Positions 33,364-42,462 of a stretch of 64,000 nt of DNA are shown here, in pieces. A program made the position numbers and the translations under genes. Under the pieces are notes generated by a model. The model made no database searches. It worked only from the letters and a program-made list of their open reading frames with translations, and had not been told where the DNA came from. The DNA is from Patescibacteria group bacterium. GTDB lineage: Bacteria; Patescibacteriota; Patescibacteriia; 2-12-FULL-60-25. Within the stretch, counting starts at the first letter, position 1. Every line of letters starts with the position of its first letter. The stretch lies in NCBI GenBank assembly GCA_031082005.1, contig JAVHLR010000001.1, forward strand, positions 811,251 through 875,250, read 5' to 3'.

Positions 33364-34692
33364 ATGAAAACACACCGCAGGATTGTGCCGCTGATCATAG
33401 CATTCGCCGCAACCAACGCCGCAGTCATCGTGTATTTCTGGTGGCTCGGCTCGAACAAATTCCTTTTTGGGACGCTTGGTCAACAACTCATCGCACTCGG
33501 TAGACTCTCTGGATTGTCGCTCGTATTCTTCGTCTTGCTCCAGATACTGCTCATCGGACGGATCGGCTGGCTCGAAAAGACCTTTGGCTTCGACAAACTT
33601 GCACGCCTCCACCACGGGGTAGGGTTCAGTCTTGTCATCCTGCTGTTGGCTCACCCGTTCCTGCTCTCGTTTGGTTACGCCCTGCGCAGTTCTGACACGA
33701 TTTTCCGGCAATTCCTCGGTTTTCTTGCCTGGGAAGATGTGATGAAAGCGTTCATCGCAACGTGCTTGTTCATCCTCATCATCGTCATTTCTGCCCTGAC
33801 GGTGTTGAAGAAACTCAAATACGAGACTTGGTACTTCATCCACCTGATCATATATTTTGCCATCCTCCTTGCCTTCGGACATCAGCTCGCCGTTGGTCGA
33901 TCGTTGCAGGACAAGACCTTCGCCGTTTACTGGGTCGTGCTATATGCCTTCGTGGTGCTCAACCTGCTGTACTACCGCTTCTTCCTCCCGTTGCTCAACC
34001 ACCTGAAACATTCGTTCAGGATAGAGAAAGTGGAATATCCGACGGCCGACTGCGTCTCGATATATCTGTCAGGGAACCGACTTGAACGGTTCAGATTCGC
34101 TCCGGGTCAATTCGCCATTTTCCGTTTTCTCGCCAAAGGGTTCTGGCACGAAGCGCACCCCTTCTCGTTTTCGCTCTTGCCCGACGGAAGATCCTTGCGT
34201 ATCACGGTAAAGGACCTGGGCGATTACACCGGAAGGATGAAGAACCTCAAACCGGGCACACCGACGATCATCGACGGGCCGCTCGGGATATTCACTTTGC
34301 ACAGAAGGACGAAGGACAAGATCCTGCTGATCGCCGGCGGAGTCGGAATCACGCCCATCCGCGCCCTGGCTGAAGACGCAGTCAAAAAATCAATCGATAC
34401 CGTCATGTTGTACGGCGGTCGCGACACGTCCTCATTGGTGCTGAAAAACGAACTGGACGGGTTGGCTGCATCGAAGCATCTCCGCACCCATTACGTCCTA
34501 AGCCACCAAGAAGATTGGGGCGGAGAAAAAGGCTTCATCGATGATGAAAAGATTTCACGCCTCGTCCCCGACTTCGCCGACAGGGATCTTTACCTTTGCG
34601 GTCCTGCGCCGATGCTGAAGACCGTCCTTTCGCTCGCAAAACAATTACGGATACCGAAGGATCAAATCCATTTCGAAAAATTTTCGTTATAA
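33364..34692 (+). CDS. Ferric-reductase-like transmembrane flavoprotein
   Basis: The 442 residues hold an N-terminal ferric-reductase membrane domain of six helices with His pairs for heme (HHGVGFSLVILLLAH and FIHLIIYFAILLAFGH). A cytoplasmic FNR-type module follows: FAD binding at RFAPGQFAIFRF and HPFSFSLL, NAD(P)H binding at LLIAGGVGITPIRALAED and the C-terminal HFEKFSL. It would pass electrons from NAD(P)H through flavin and heme across the membrane, to metal or oxygen. The heme source is unclear, since no heme synthesis genes are present here. Confidence 0.93.
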   Translation: MKTHRRIVPLIIAFAATNAAVIVYFWWLGSNKFLFGTLGQQLIALGRLSGLSLVFFVLLQILLIGRIGWLEKTFGFDKLARLHHGVGFSLVILLLAHPFLLSFGYALRSSDTIFRQFLGFLAWEDVMKAFIATCLFILIIVISALTVLKKLKYETWYFIHLIIYFAILLAFGHQLAVGRSLQDKTFAVYWVVLYAFVVLNLLYYRFFLPLLNHLKHSFRIEKVEYPTADCVSIYLSGNRLERFRFAPGQFAIFRFLAKGFWHEAHPFSFSLLPDGRSLRITVKDLGDYTGRMKNLKPGTPTIIDGPLGIFTLHRRTKDKILLIAGGVGITPIRALAEDAVKKSIDTVMLYGGRDTSSLVLKNELDGLAASKHLRTHYVLSHQEDWGGEKGFIDDEKISRLVPDFADRDLYLCGPAPMLKTVLSLAKQLRIPKDQIHFEKFSL

Positions 34693-34759
34693 AAACTGCC
34701 GCCTGATGCGAATCGCCGAGCTTGAAACACCGGCCTATCTACACTACAATCCATATATT

Positions 34760-35881
34760 ATGTACGAAACCTGGATTTCCGCCAGAAACGCCTTTTTCCA
34801 CTTCAGCTACACCAAAATCCTGAAGCCTTTTTATTTCAGGCTGGATCCAGAGTTCATCCATGATCGCATGACCAAGGTGGGCAAGATATTGGGTCGCTTC
34901 GGCGTGACACGCGCCTTGACATCAGCTGCTTTCGACTATCGCAACGCCAAACTCGAACAGACCATCCTCGGAATAAAGTTCGCCAACCCGCTCGGCTTAG
35001 CCGCCGGCTTCGACAAAAACGCCGAAATCATCGACATCTTGCCGAGCGTCGGCTTTGGTTTCACCGAAGTCGGCTCCATCACCGGTGAACCATGCCCCGG
35101 AAACCCCAAAAAACGCCTCTGGCGCCTACCTAAATCCAAATCCTTGGTCGTCTATTACGGCTTGAAGAATGACGGTTGCGAAGCGCTTGCCCGACGCCTC
35201 AAAGACAAAAATTTTCCTCTGCCCGTCGGCGTCAGCGTCGCCAAAACCAACAACCAAGCCTGCGCCGATGCGGAGACTGGCATAGCCGATTATGCCAAAG
35301 CATTCGAAACGATGAAGGACATCGGACAGTACATCACTGTCAATATCAGCTGCCCCAATGCTTTCGGCGGCGAGCCTTTCACGGACCCGCAAAAACTCGA
35401 AACATTGCTCACCAGGCTCGATGCAATACAAACGGACAAACCGATCTTCCTCAAACTGGCTGCCGACCTATCGCACGCCGAGACGGATGCCATAATCGAT
35501 GTAGTGCGCCGGCACCGTGTCCACGGTTTCGTCTGCACCAACCTGACGAAAAGACGTGACAATCCGAAAATCATCGACGCAGAAGTGCCGAAGGTCGGCG
35601 GATTAAGCGGTAAAGTCGTGCAGGAGATGTCCGACGAACTGATCAGGTACGTCTATTCCAAGACCAAAGACACGCACGTCGTCATCGGCTGCGGAGGTGT
35701 CTTCACGGCACAAGACGCCTACCGAAAAATCCGTCTCGGCTCATCCTTAATCCAACTCATCACCGGCATGATCTACGAAGGACCGCAACAAATCGGCGCC
35801 ATAAACCAAGGCTTGGTCAAGTTGCTGGAAAAAGATGGGTTCAACAACATCTCGGAAGCCATAGGTGTGGACAACAGATAA
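34760..35881 (+). CDS. pyrD: Dihydroorotate dehydrogenase (class 2-like)
   Basis: The product has 373 residues from the ATG at 34760; a -10-like TACAAT lies 9 bases upstream. The N-terminal helical extension (about 1-60) and GLAAGFDKNAEIID, followed by GFGFTEVGSITGEPCPGNPK, place it with membrane-linked class 2 enzymes. The C-terminal FMN part has IGCGGVFTAQDAYRKIRLGSSLIQL. The catalytic-loop motif reads NISCPNAFGG, with Cys where class 2 enzymes normally have Ser. No other pyrimidine gene is nearby. It oxidises dihydroorotate to orotate. Confidence 0.92.
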   Translation: MYETWISARNAFFHFSYTKILKPFYFRLDPEFIHDRMTKVGKILGRFGVTRALTSAAFDYRNAKLEQTILGIKFANPLGLAAGFDKNAEIIDILPSVGFGFTEVGSITGEPCPGNPKKRLWRLPKSKSLVVYYGLKNDGCEALARRLKDKNFPLPVGVSVAKTNNQACADAETGIADYAKAFETMKDIGQYITVNISCPNAFGGEPFTDPQKLETLLTRLDAIQTDKPIFLKLAADLSHAETDAIIDVVRRHRVHGFVCTNLTKRRDNPKIIDAEVPKVGGLSGKVVQEMSDELIRYVYSKTKDTHVVIGCGGVFTAQDAYRKIRLGSSLIQLITGMIYEGPQQIGAINQGLVKLLEKDGFNNISEAIGVDNR

Positions 35882-35923
35882 TCAACAAAGATACACTTTA
35901 TCCACTGACTATTAAAAAATAAT

Positions 35924-36439
35924 ATGAACAAAACATTCATTGTTCTCGCTTTACTCCCCCTTCTCGGCGCCGGGTGCTTCGGCTCACCCGCTCCGGACGG
36001 CGAAGGACCGTACACCAACGAACCGACACCAGCCGTTTCCGAGGTGATGCCCGAAGAAGAAGGACCGCCGCTGTTGGAAGAAGCCGAAGAACCGACCGCC
36101 CAACCAGCGGTCAAAGCGCCCAAAGACAGCCTATTAGCCGAAACACAAAAAGCCGGAGCTGAAGCCGTGGTCAAGAACGTCAACCTCGCCAAACCAGGAT
36201 ACGTCATGATCCACGAAGTCGCCGACGGAAAACCAGGTAAAATCATCGGTACCGGTACGTTGCTCAACGCCGGCGAAACCAAGGAGGTCTATGTCAAAGC
36301 CACCATCGTCAGCGGCAAAGAATACTTCGCCATGCTGCACACGGATAACGGCGACGGATTCTTCAACATCGCAAAAGACTCGCCGACCACGGATGCTGAC
36401 GGCAACATCGTCATGATGAAGTTCAGCGTCACGAAATAA
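35924..36439 (+). CDS. Lipoprotein with a C-terminal DUF7282-like beta domain
   Basis: This 171-residue protein begins MNKTFIVLALLPLLGAGC, a lipoprotein signal. An acidic Pro/Glu-rich linker spans about 20-75. The last 95 residues (VVKNVNLAKPGYVMIHEVAD, ETKEVYVKATIVSGKEYFAML) resemble the DUF7282 type of surface beta-sandwich. Function unknown. A terminator follows. Confidence 0.82.
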   Translation: MNKTFIVLALLPLLGAGCFGSPAPDGEGPYTNEPTPAVSEVMPEEEGPPLLEEAEEPTAQPAVKAPKDSLLAETQKAGAEAVVKNVNLAKPGYVMIHEVADGKPGKIIGTGTLLNAGETKEVYVKATIVSGKEYFAMLHTDNGDGFFNIAKDSPTTDADGNIVMMKFSVTK

Positions 36440-36453
36440 GCTCCGTACGACAT

Positions 36454-36486
36454 AAAAAACACTCCGTCATCAACGGAGTGTTTTTT
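36454..36486. terminator. Bidirectional terminator
   Basis: AAAAAACACTCCG, loop TCATCAA, CGGAGTGTTTTTT between convergent genes. Confidence 0.93.
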
Positions 36487-36495
36487 ATGAGGCGA

Positions 36496-37062
36496 TCAGC
36501 TCAACTTCTTCAGCCCTTTCCACCAATCGTGCGCCGTCGCATCTTTCAACTCTGCCCAAAGCCGCTTGGCCGATTCGGTCTGCAGCGCGTTTCCTACGTT
36601 ATCTATCCAATCTTGCACCAAGGGATGACCCATCTCCAGATATTCCTTGGCGGTCACGGCAGTCTCCAGATAATCCGCGTCCTTGGCGATGACCCCGGCT
36701 GGCGGTTCCTTGTGCTCTATCGTTTTCCACAGCTGCATTATCCTCTCCCCGGCTTCACCCAATGACCCTACTTGCTCATCAGCGGCTTTTTCGTCTTCAG
36801 CCGTGACGTATCTTCGCGCCAATTTATGCAGATCCCCGATACGTGTCTCATGCGCATCATGGAACACCAACATGGCACAGACTTCGTCTGGTTTCTCGTA
36901 CTTCTCCATCACAGCCAAGACATATCCGATCTGCGCCGCCCGCAGCGAATGTTCGGCGATGCTATCGGGATTCTCGATTCCGACCAACGTCCAGCCGCCG
37001 TGCTTCACCCGGCGCATCTGCCCGAGTTCAAAAAAATATTTTAGGATATTTTTCGAATCCAT
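36496..37062 (-). CDS. HD-domain phosphohydrolase (YfbR/HDDC2-like)
   Basis: The product has 188 residues from the ATG at 37062 (MDSKNILKYFFELG). The HD motif residues are visible in SIAEHSLRAAQIGYVLA, MLVFHDAHETRIGDL and the later KDADYLETAV. The closest known function is 5'-deoxynucleotidase (dNMP hydrolysis). An upstream ATG at 37080 is possible, but the extra residues are not typical. Confidence 0.88.
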   Translation of the reverse strand: MDSKNILKYFFELGQMRRVKHGGWTLVGIENPDSIAEHSLRAAQIGYVLAVMEKYEKPDEVCAMLVFHDAHETRIGDLHKLARRYVTAEDEKAADEQVGSLGEAGERIMQLWKTIEHKEPPAGVIAKDADYLETAVTAKEYLEMGHPLVQDWIDNVGNALQTESAKRLWAELKDATAHDWWKGLKKLS

Positions 37063-37075
37063 ATTATTCATCATT

Positions 37076-37103
37076 GTCATCCCGACTCGATGGCCAGGAT
37101 GAC
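37076..37103. repeat. Short GTCATCC...GGATGAC repeat
   Basis: GTCATCC and GGATGAC are inverted ends around 14 bases. It appears to be a minimal member of the GTCATCCCG repeat group and lies just upstream of the HD gene. Confidence 0.6.
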
Positions 37104-37123
37104 GGAATTAAGTAAACCGACGC

Positions 37124-37864
37124 CTAATCTACAACAGCGACGTTCCCACAATACACTTGATTCTGCAAGCTGACCGCACAGACCCGATAAAACGTCGTTC
37201 CTTGCGGAGTCCGCTGATCTACATAGCTGGTCCGCGCCAAATCTAAGACATGCGCCAGATATCCGTCATTCGGATAAGATAAATTCGGGTTGTTCTGCGA
37301 CCTGACTGGTTTATAGAATTTGATCCCGAAAGACGCATCCATCGGCGTCCACGACAGTACGGCGTTGCCCTGTATGTCACGGTCTACTCGCAACGTCAAT
37401 TGTCCTGCGGGCGCTTCGTTAATCTTGACCACAGGCTCTTCCGTAAGGGCTAGTTTCTTTTTTTCTCCCTCCGGTAATCCGATCTTTATCGTCACCGCCT
37501 TATTCGCCGAACAAATCCGCTTCGTCTTGGTCACGATGCACAAGCGATAAAAATATACGCCCTTATCCAACCTCTCGCTGAAATTCGTCGAATAACGGTT
37601 GGTCGTCGCAGCTACGGTGCTCGCGGCTTCAACGTATTTCGCGGCAGCCTGATCATCCGCGCGTCTGATCTCGTAAGACACAAAATCTTTGGGTTTGTTC
37701 CACCTGAACCAACGGAATTCCACGCCATGTGTCTGCACGATAGGACGAAAATGCAGTTGCGCATCGATCACCGCAGGTACGTCAGCGCTCTCGGCTGATG
37801 CCGAAAACGGCACGCACAACGCAAGCGTCAGGATGATCATCGAAACAAAAATATTTGGCTTCAT
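37124..37864 (-). CDS. Secreted protein with two fibronectin-III-like domains
   Basis: This 246-residue protein has a signal peptide (MKPNIFVSMIILTLALCVPFSASA). Two related domains follow, at about 35-125 and 150-245. Each ends with a strand containing a Cys and a nearby second Cys (FYRLCIV...RICSANK and FYRVCAVS...VYCGN), probably a disulfide in each. Trp/Tyr positions match FN3-like repeats. It is likely an extracellular binding or spacer protein. Confidence 0.78.
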   Translation of the reverse strand: MKPNIFVSMIILTLALCVPFSASAESADVPAVIDAQLHFRPIVQTHGVEFRWFRWNKPKDFVSYEIRRADDQAAAKYVEAASTVAATTNRYSTNFSERLDKGVYFYRLCIVTKTKRICSANKAVTIKIGLPEGEKKKLALTEEPVVKINEAPAGQLTLRVDRDIQGNAVLSWTPMDASFGIKFYKPVRSQNNPNLSYPNDGYLAHVLDLARTSYVDQRTPQGTTFYRVCAVSLQNQVYCGNVAVVD

Positions 37865-37880
37865 GTGTAAACTGATAAAA

Positions 37881-38525
37881 TCAACTTCGGCCGCAGATTA
37901 TCGAGTCCAATGACTCGAGCGCGGTCTCAAGCGGCTCTTGCGCTAATCTTTCTATCGCATCCAACTTCTCCCTGTCCGTCAGCGGCGCTGCTTGGGTCGC
38001 GTTCCACAGTTCGATCTGTGGCGCCAATAGAGTCACCAACCTACATCCGTTATTCCCGCACCAAACGCCGAACGCATCCAAAAAATCCTCGTCACGCATC
38101 TTAATCGGTCCCGCAGCCTCGTCCTGGGTCAATCCCATGACTTGCCACGATTCCACCACCGGCCCCAAGAGCTCATCCCCGGCGCGTGACATGATCAAGC
38201 TGGTGAAACCGCCGGATCGCGTCATCATCTCGCCCAGGAATATCCCATCAGCGGAAAAAATCACGCTCGTCTTTTCTTGCTTGCTGCAACCGCAGCTCAC
38301 AGGGCAACCCACGACGGCATCGTGCAACAGCTCGAGTTCAGCCGTCATTCGCGACCTGTCTTTCTGGCTCAACCTACTCAACAGCGACTCGTAAGCCCTT
38401 AAGCACGGCCCAGCGTCCGTAGTCGGACGCTGTTCCGCGACCCCCTGCTTAGTCTCCACCTTTTTGGATTCTGTCGCCTTCTTCATTTTCCCCTTTTTCG
38501 GCTGGGGTGTCTTCTTCTTGGCCAT
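37881..38525 (-). CDS. Protein of unknown function with Lys-rich N-terminus
   Basis: This 214-residue protein starts with about 35 Lys/Thr-rich, probably disordered residues. A globular part follows with several Cys (GPCLRAYE, VGCPVSCGCS, WCGNNGC, ICGRS). CPVSCGC could bind a metal. No family recognised. The gene starts 1 base after ftsX, on the same strand, so it may belong to the ftsEX transcript. Confidence 0.75.
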   Translation of the reverse strand: MAKKKTPQPKKGKMKKATESKKVETKQGVAEQRPTTDAGPCLRAYESLLSRLSQKDRSRMTAELELLHDAVVGCPVSCGCSKQEKTSVIFSADGIFLGEMMTRSGGFTSLIMSRAGDELLGPVVESWQVMGLTQDEAAGPIKMRDEDFLDAFGVWCGNNGCRLVTLLAPQIELWNATQAAPLTDREKLDAIERLAQEPLETALESLDSIICGRS

Positions 38526-38526
38526 A

Positions 38527-39447
38527 TCATTTCTTCAGATATTTACCCACAGCCGCCCACGAAGACAAAGCGACCAGTCCGGCCAATACGCCACACTCGA
38601 CTGACGCCAAACGCGGCCAATTCGCCATGAAGAACTTCAGCAGACCAGGATCGGCGCCATCCAAAAAATTCGCCAGATACGGTTCGAGATAGACGATCGC
38701 CGAGAAAACGATTCCACCGGCAATGAAAATCGCGAACAGCGCAAGGAATATTCCCTCTAACACGAAGGGCATCCTGACGAAAGAGTTCGACGCACCCACG
38801 AGCCGCATGATCCCGATCTCTTCGCGTTGCGTATAGATCGCGACGCGGATCGTATTATAGACGATGAGTATGGAGAACAGGGCGAAAACGGAAATCAAGA
38901 TCAAACCGAATACCTGCACTGAACGGCTGATTTCCCTGACGCGTCGGATAGTCTCCGCGTGGTCATCGTAATTTTTCGATTCTATGGCGAAATTGAATTG
39001 AGGGTTATCCAGAGCCTGCAGCAAAAACGGATAATCAGCCGTGTTCTTGGCCTTGATGATCAAAGTCGCGCCGAAAGGATTCTGTTCGAGCTCGGACAGG
39101 CTGCCCAGGACTTCAGGCTCCGCGGCATGTTCTCGCTTGAAATTCTCCAGAACAGCTTCAGCTCCGACCAGTTCGGCCGATTGGACTTGCGACAAAGATG
39201 TCATCAAGAACTTCGCCTGATCTAGGACCGCTGGGGGCGTATTCGGCAAAAAATAAACCGACACGTCGATCTTGCCTTCCAGCTCCTGCGCCGCGCGGTT
39301 GAGCAGCACGTTGACGCCCAACAGAACATTGACCGAAAGCATGGCCAGCACCAAGACGAACACTGTACTCAAAGCCAACCACAAATTCCGCACGAAGTGT
39401 TTCCACGCGCTGACGATTATCCTCCAGATATTTATTAAGAACGACAT
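38527..39447 (-). CDS. ftsX: FtsX, cell division ABC transporter-like permease
   Basis: This 306-residue protein has four membrane helices: one at about 20-45, then a large extracellular loop (about 50-175), then three at about 180-300. This is the FtsX topology. With FtsE it activates peptidoglycan hydrolases at the septum. It starts 5 bases after ftsE. Confidence 0.95.
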   Translation of the reverse strand: MSFLINIWRIIVSAWKHFVRNLWLALSTVFVLVLAMLSVNVLLGVNVLLNRAAQELEGKIDVSVYFLPNTPPAVLDQAKFLMTSLSQVQSAELVGAEAVLENFKREHAAEPEVLGSLSELEQNPFGATLIIKAKNTADYPFLLQALDNPQFNFAIESKNYDDHAETIRRVREISRSVQVFGLILISVFALFSILIVYNTIRVAIYTQREEIGIMRLVGASNSFVRMPFVLEGIFLALFAIFIAGGIVFSAIVYLEPYLANFLDGADPGLLKFFMANWPRLASVECGVLAGLVALSSWAAVGKYLKK

Positions 39448-39452
39448 GGTTA

Positions 39453-40139
39453 TTATGCGGGCAGGAGATATTTCCCTTCGGCCTGGTCAGACACCACCAT
39501 CCCGCCGTCCAAGGTGATGACCCGACGGCGCAAGGCATTGACCACTTCGCGGTTATGCGTCACCAGCACGATCGTCGTGCCGAAGGAATTTATCTTAAGG
39601 AGCAGATCGATTATCTCACGGGCATTCAGCGTATCCAAGTTCCCCGTCGGCTCATCCGCCAAAAGTATCTTCGGCCGATGGACCAACGCACGGGCGATCA
39701 CGACACGCTGCTGTTCTCCGCCGGAGATCTGGTTCGGGAAACGATGCGCCTTTTCATCCAAGCCGACTATCTTGAGGACTTGCGGCACGATCTCGTGGAT
39801 CCGACGGCCCGACATGCTCGCGACTTCCAGCGCAAAAGCCACATTCTCGTAAACCGTCTTCTTCGGCAACAATTTGAAATCCTGGAAGACGACGCCAATC
39901 TGCCGCCGCAAAAACGGCACGTCACGTCCAGGGATACGCGTAATGTCCCAGCCTCCGATATCGATGCGTCCGCGCGACGGCCTCTCTTCCGCAATCAACA
40001 ATTTCGCCAAAGTGGTCTTACCTGCTCCGCTCTGCCCGACGATAGACACGAACTCACCGTGGTCGATCTTCAGATTGACTTCGCGCAGGCCTTGCACGTT
40101 CGGCGGATAGATTTTCGAGACTTTTTCCAGTGTAATCAT
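39453..40139 (-). CDS. ftsE: FtsE, cell division ATP-binding protein
   Basis: This 228-residue ABC ATPase has Walker A GQSGAGKTT, the Q-loop in VFQDFKLLP, signature ISGGEQQR and Walker B ILLADEPTG. I start at the ATG at 40139 (MITLEKVSKIYPP). A TTG at 40148 overlaps the stop of the RlpA-like gene (TTGA) and would add three residues. It forms an operon with ftsX and the RlpA-like gene. Confidence 0.96.
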   Translation of the reverse strand: MITLEKVSKIYPPNVQGLREVNLKIDHGEFVSIVGQSGAGKTTLAKLLIAEERPSRGRIDIGGWDITRIPGRDVPFLRRQIGVVFQDFKLLPKKTVYENVAFALEVASMSGRRIHEIVPQVLKIVGLDEKAHRFPNQISGGEQQRVVIARALVHRPKILLADEPTGNLDTLNAREIIDLLLKINSFGTTIVLVTHNREVVNALRRRVITLDGGMVVSDQAEGKYLLPA

Positions 40140-40144
40140 ACGTT

Positions 40145-40903
40145 TCAACCGGACTTGCCGTCTTTAACCGGAATAGGTAAAGGCAATGGCTCGACCAGAA
40201 CCTTCAGTTTCCCGGCTGACAACGGCGAAAGTTTCTTGAACGCGACAGAATCCAAATCGATCACCCTGTTCGGGAACAGATCACGGTCCGGCCCATAGTC
40301 GTTGACGGTCACGACCACTGATTTAGTCGGGTCGTCTTCCAAGCTGACTTTCAACTTCGTCCCTTTAGGGAAATCCGGCGATGCCGCGAACAGACCACCT
40401 TTGTGCCTGTACCACGTCGCTTCGCCGCTACGCATGCCGCGCGGCGCCAAGGCCAGACGGACGCGCACTTCAGGACCGACGCGCGTGATGATGAATCCGT
40501 CTTTCTCTTCGACGTCAGCGCGGCGCCATGCGCCGAAAGGGGTTTTCGTCTCAAGTACGACATCGCTCCATGCGTCATCGTGACTGAAATCCAAATAATC
40601 TTTCTTGACCCCGATTTGGACGCCTTTTTCGGTCAAAGCATAGGATGTTTCCCACACGACCTCGATCTCCGACGAACTGGTCGATACATAGAGGTCGGTC
40701 GGATACGCCAATTCACCGTTATCCCATTTGATGAAGGCCTGGCCTTCCAGGATATCGAGATTTACGGGGTGACCGATGAATCCAGAATCAAGATGCAAAA
40801 CATGCATCACCTCGGCTTTTGCCGGCGAGCCATTAGCTAAAATTCCGAGAGCCAAAACTCCCAGAAATACTCCAATTTTCCTCCACTTCAGCATCGCATC
40901 CAT
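40145..40903 (-). CDS. RlpA-like double-psi beta-barrel protein, secreted
   Basis: The product has 252 residues from the ATG at 40903. A signal peptide (KIGVFLGVLALGILANGSPAKA) is followed by a beta-rich region of about 110 residues. A C-terminal RlpA-type DPBB domain shows GEATWYRHKGGLFAASPDFP, VVVTVNDYGPD and RVIDLDSVAFKKLSPL. RlpA proteins cut or bind denuded glycan at the septum. Placement directly before ftsEX supports a role in daughter-cell separation. Confidence 0.88.
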   Translation of the reverse strand: MDAMLKWRKIGVFLGVLALGILANGSPAKAEVMHVLHLDSGFIGHPVNLDILEGQAFIKWDNGELAYPTDLYVSTSSSEIEVVWETSYALTEKGVQIGVKKDYLDFSHDDAWSDVVLETKTPFGAWRRADVEEKDGFIITRVGPEVRVRLALAPRGMRSGEATWYRHKGGLFAASPDFPKGTKLKVSLEDDPTKSVVVTVNDYGPDRDLFPNRVIDLDSVAFKKLSPLSAGKLKVLVEPLPLPIPVKDGKSG

Positions 40904-40966
40904 ATTAGCAGCTTTTTCTCTAAAATCACAGACTGCAATGTGGAAAAAATACACGCGCCATAAAAC

Positions 40967-40995
40967 AAAAATGACTGCCTGTTTGCAGTCATTTT
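40967..40995. terminator. Hairpin after tRNA-Thr
   Basis: AAAATGACTGC, loop, GCAGTCATTTT. It lies just downstream of the minus-strand tRNA, with T-runs on both strands. Confidence 0.88.
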
Positions 40996-40998
40996 CGC

Positions 40999-41073
40999 TG
41001 GAGCCGGCTCCGGGATTTGAACCCGGGACCTCTGCTTTACGAAAGCATTGCTCTACCGCTGAGCTAAGCCGGC
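40999..41073 (-). tRNA. tRNA-Thr (anticodon CGT)
   Basis: A 75-base cloverleaf: acceptor GCCGGCT/AGCCGGC, anticodon loop TTCGTAA, T-loop TTCAAAT and encoded CCA. The first base pair of the anticodon stem is A-G. Confidence 0.96.
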
Positions 41074-41196
41074 ACTCATCCTTAGCGGCGCTAGGCTATC
41101 AAAAAAACAAGCGAGGCGCAAGAGGCGGATAGATCATCAGGATTGCCGCCTCGTTCACCTGGACAACGCCGATGAATCGCCATAAACTAAAACTAT

Positions 41197-41610
41197 ATGG
41201 AACAACCCTTTGAATTCCCGATTGATCAAGTACCTTCCGCAGTCGAACAGCCGACCTCATACGACCCAGAAGAAGATCCGCTGAAAAATGAAGTATCAGG
41301 CATTTTGGATGCGTACCGGCATAAAAAATTCGCTCGTCTGTTCAACCCGAAGACCAAGATGTTCGAAAAACCCGATGACGCTGACGCAGCCGAAGAGATT
41401 TTCCGCATCCGCTACCCTAACGGTCTAGGCCACCCACAAAAAGGTAACTTCGCTGTCGTGGCTACGGCACTAGATGAACACGGAAGAAATATCGGCGGCG
41501 GTTGGGTCGAATCCTTCGAGACTGAATACGAAGCCGAACGTTGCGCCTACATCATCCGAAAAATCAATCCAGACCACGAACCGGAAGTCGCAAGCAACAA
41601 AGATTGGTAA
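41197..41610 (+). CDS. Protein of unknown function, 137 residues
   Basis: A soluble acidic protein. The C-terminal part (RYPNGLGHPQKGNFAVVATA, GGGWVESFETEYEAERCAYI) looks like a small alpha-beta domain. No family recognised. TAAACT lies 8 bases before the ATG and may be the -10 of a leaderless or nearly leaderless mRNA. A terminator follows. Confidence 0.75.
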   Translation: MEQPFEFPIDQVPSAVEQPTSYDPEEDPLKNEVSGILDAYRHKKFARLFNPKTKMFEKPDDADAAEEIFRIRYPNGLGHPQKGNFAVVATALDEHGRNIGGGWVESFETEYEAERCAYIIRKINPDHEPEVASNKDW

Positions 41611-41630
41611 ACAGGGATGACAAATATACA

Positions 41631-41654
41631 AAAACCGACGTCTAACGTCGGTTT
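41631..41654 (+). terminator. Terminator of the 41197 gene
   Basis: AAAACCGACG, loop TCTAA, CGTCGGTTT, followed by CTGTTTCTGG. Confidence 0.8.
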
Positions 41655-41699
41655 CTGTTTCTGGTAATCCCTCGAAGCTCCTTCAGGAGCGAAGTGAGA

Positions 41700-41774
41700 T
41701 GGAGCGGGTAGCGGGAATTGAACCCGCCTCTGGTGCTTGGGAAGCACCCATAATAGCCACTATACGATACCCGC
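41700..41774 (-). tRNA. tRNA-Gly (anticodon CCC)
   Basis: A 75-base cloverleaf: acceptor GCGGGTA/TACCCGC, anticodon stem-loop GGTGC TTCCCAA GCACC, and encoded CCA. Confidence 0.97.
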
Positions 41775-41841
41775 ACTATCGGTCACCGAAGATTCGCGTT
41801 CCTCACAAGACGCATAACCGATGACCGTATGGACTCATTTT

Positions 41842-42459
41842 TTAAAATCGCAGATATCTCTTCACGTCCGAATCTGCCACACGCTTGTTCAGCTCTTCGT
41901 CGTATTTGGCGTAATCATCCGTCGTCGAACCGTAGGAATTCGCCAATTTCTCTTCCAACAATTGTGGCTTGACCACTGCTTCGCGATATTCCGCCTCGGT
42001 CCAATTGAATGTGTCTTTCAGATATTTCGATACGTCCGGCACAGTGCTGCTGGCCATCTCGACGTAGCCTTGATACATCTTCAGCACCTCGTCATCGGTC
42101 ATCGCGACGCTCTTCTTCTTGGCCATGTCACGCACTGCCGCTTCGTGGATCAGACGCTCGTAAGCGTTCTTCTCCATCGTAGCGTCCATGGTCTGCCCGC
42201 CACCGGCTTGCTGCACCGCCTCTGACTTCAGGAATGTTTCGATGGCATCGCGCGCGACCAGGTAATCGGAGAAAGAGATCGTCTCGCTTCCGACCTTAGC
42301 GACCGGGAAAAAACCGGCCAACTTGCGTACCATCGCGTTCGTATCATGTTTCACATACACGGCCATGATCAACCAGGAGAACAAAAGGGACAAAGCGATG
42401 GCTCCAGCCAGGACAGCCATCACGATTTTCGGATCGTTGATTTTCTTGGGATTCTGCAT
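41842..42459 (-). CDS. SurA-N-like membrane-anchored chaperone without PPIase domain
   Basis: This 205-residue protein has an N-terminal membrane helix (about 12-33) and a helical periplasmic domain (VAKVGSETISFSDYLVARDA, YERLIHEAAVRDMAKKK, FNWTEAEYREAVVKPQLLEEKLA). The pattern matches the N-terminal chaperone part of SurA/PrsA/PpiD. No parvulin domain follows, so any chaperone role would be without isomerase activity. It starts 3 bases after the FtsB-like gene. Confidence 0.78.
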   Translation of the reverse strand: MQNPKKINDPKIVMAVLAGAIALSLLFSWLIMAVYVKHDTNAMVRKLAGFFPVAKVGSETISFSDYLVARDAIETFLKSEAVQQAGGGQTMDATMEKNAYERLIHEAAVRDMAKKKSVAMTDDEVLKMYQGYVEMASSTVPDVSKYLKDTFNWTEAEYREAVVKPQLLEEKLANSYGSTTDDYAKYDEELNKRVADSDVKRYLRF

Positions 42460-42462
42460 ATT

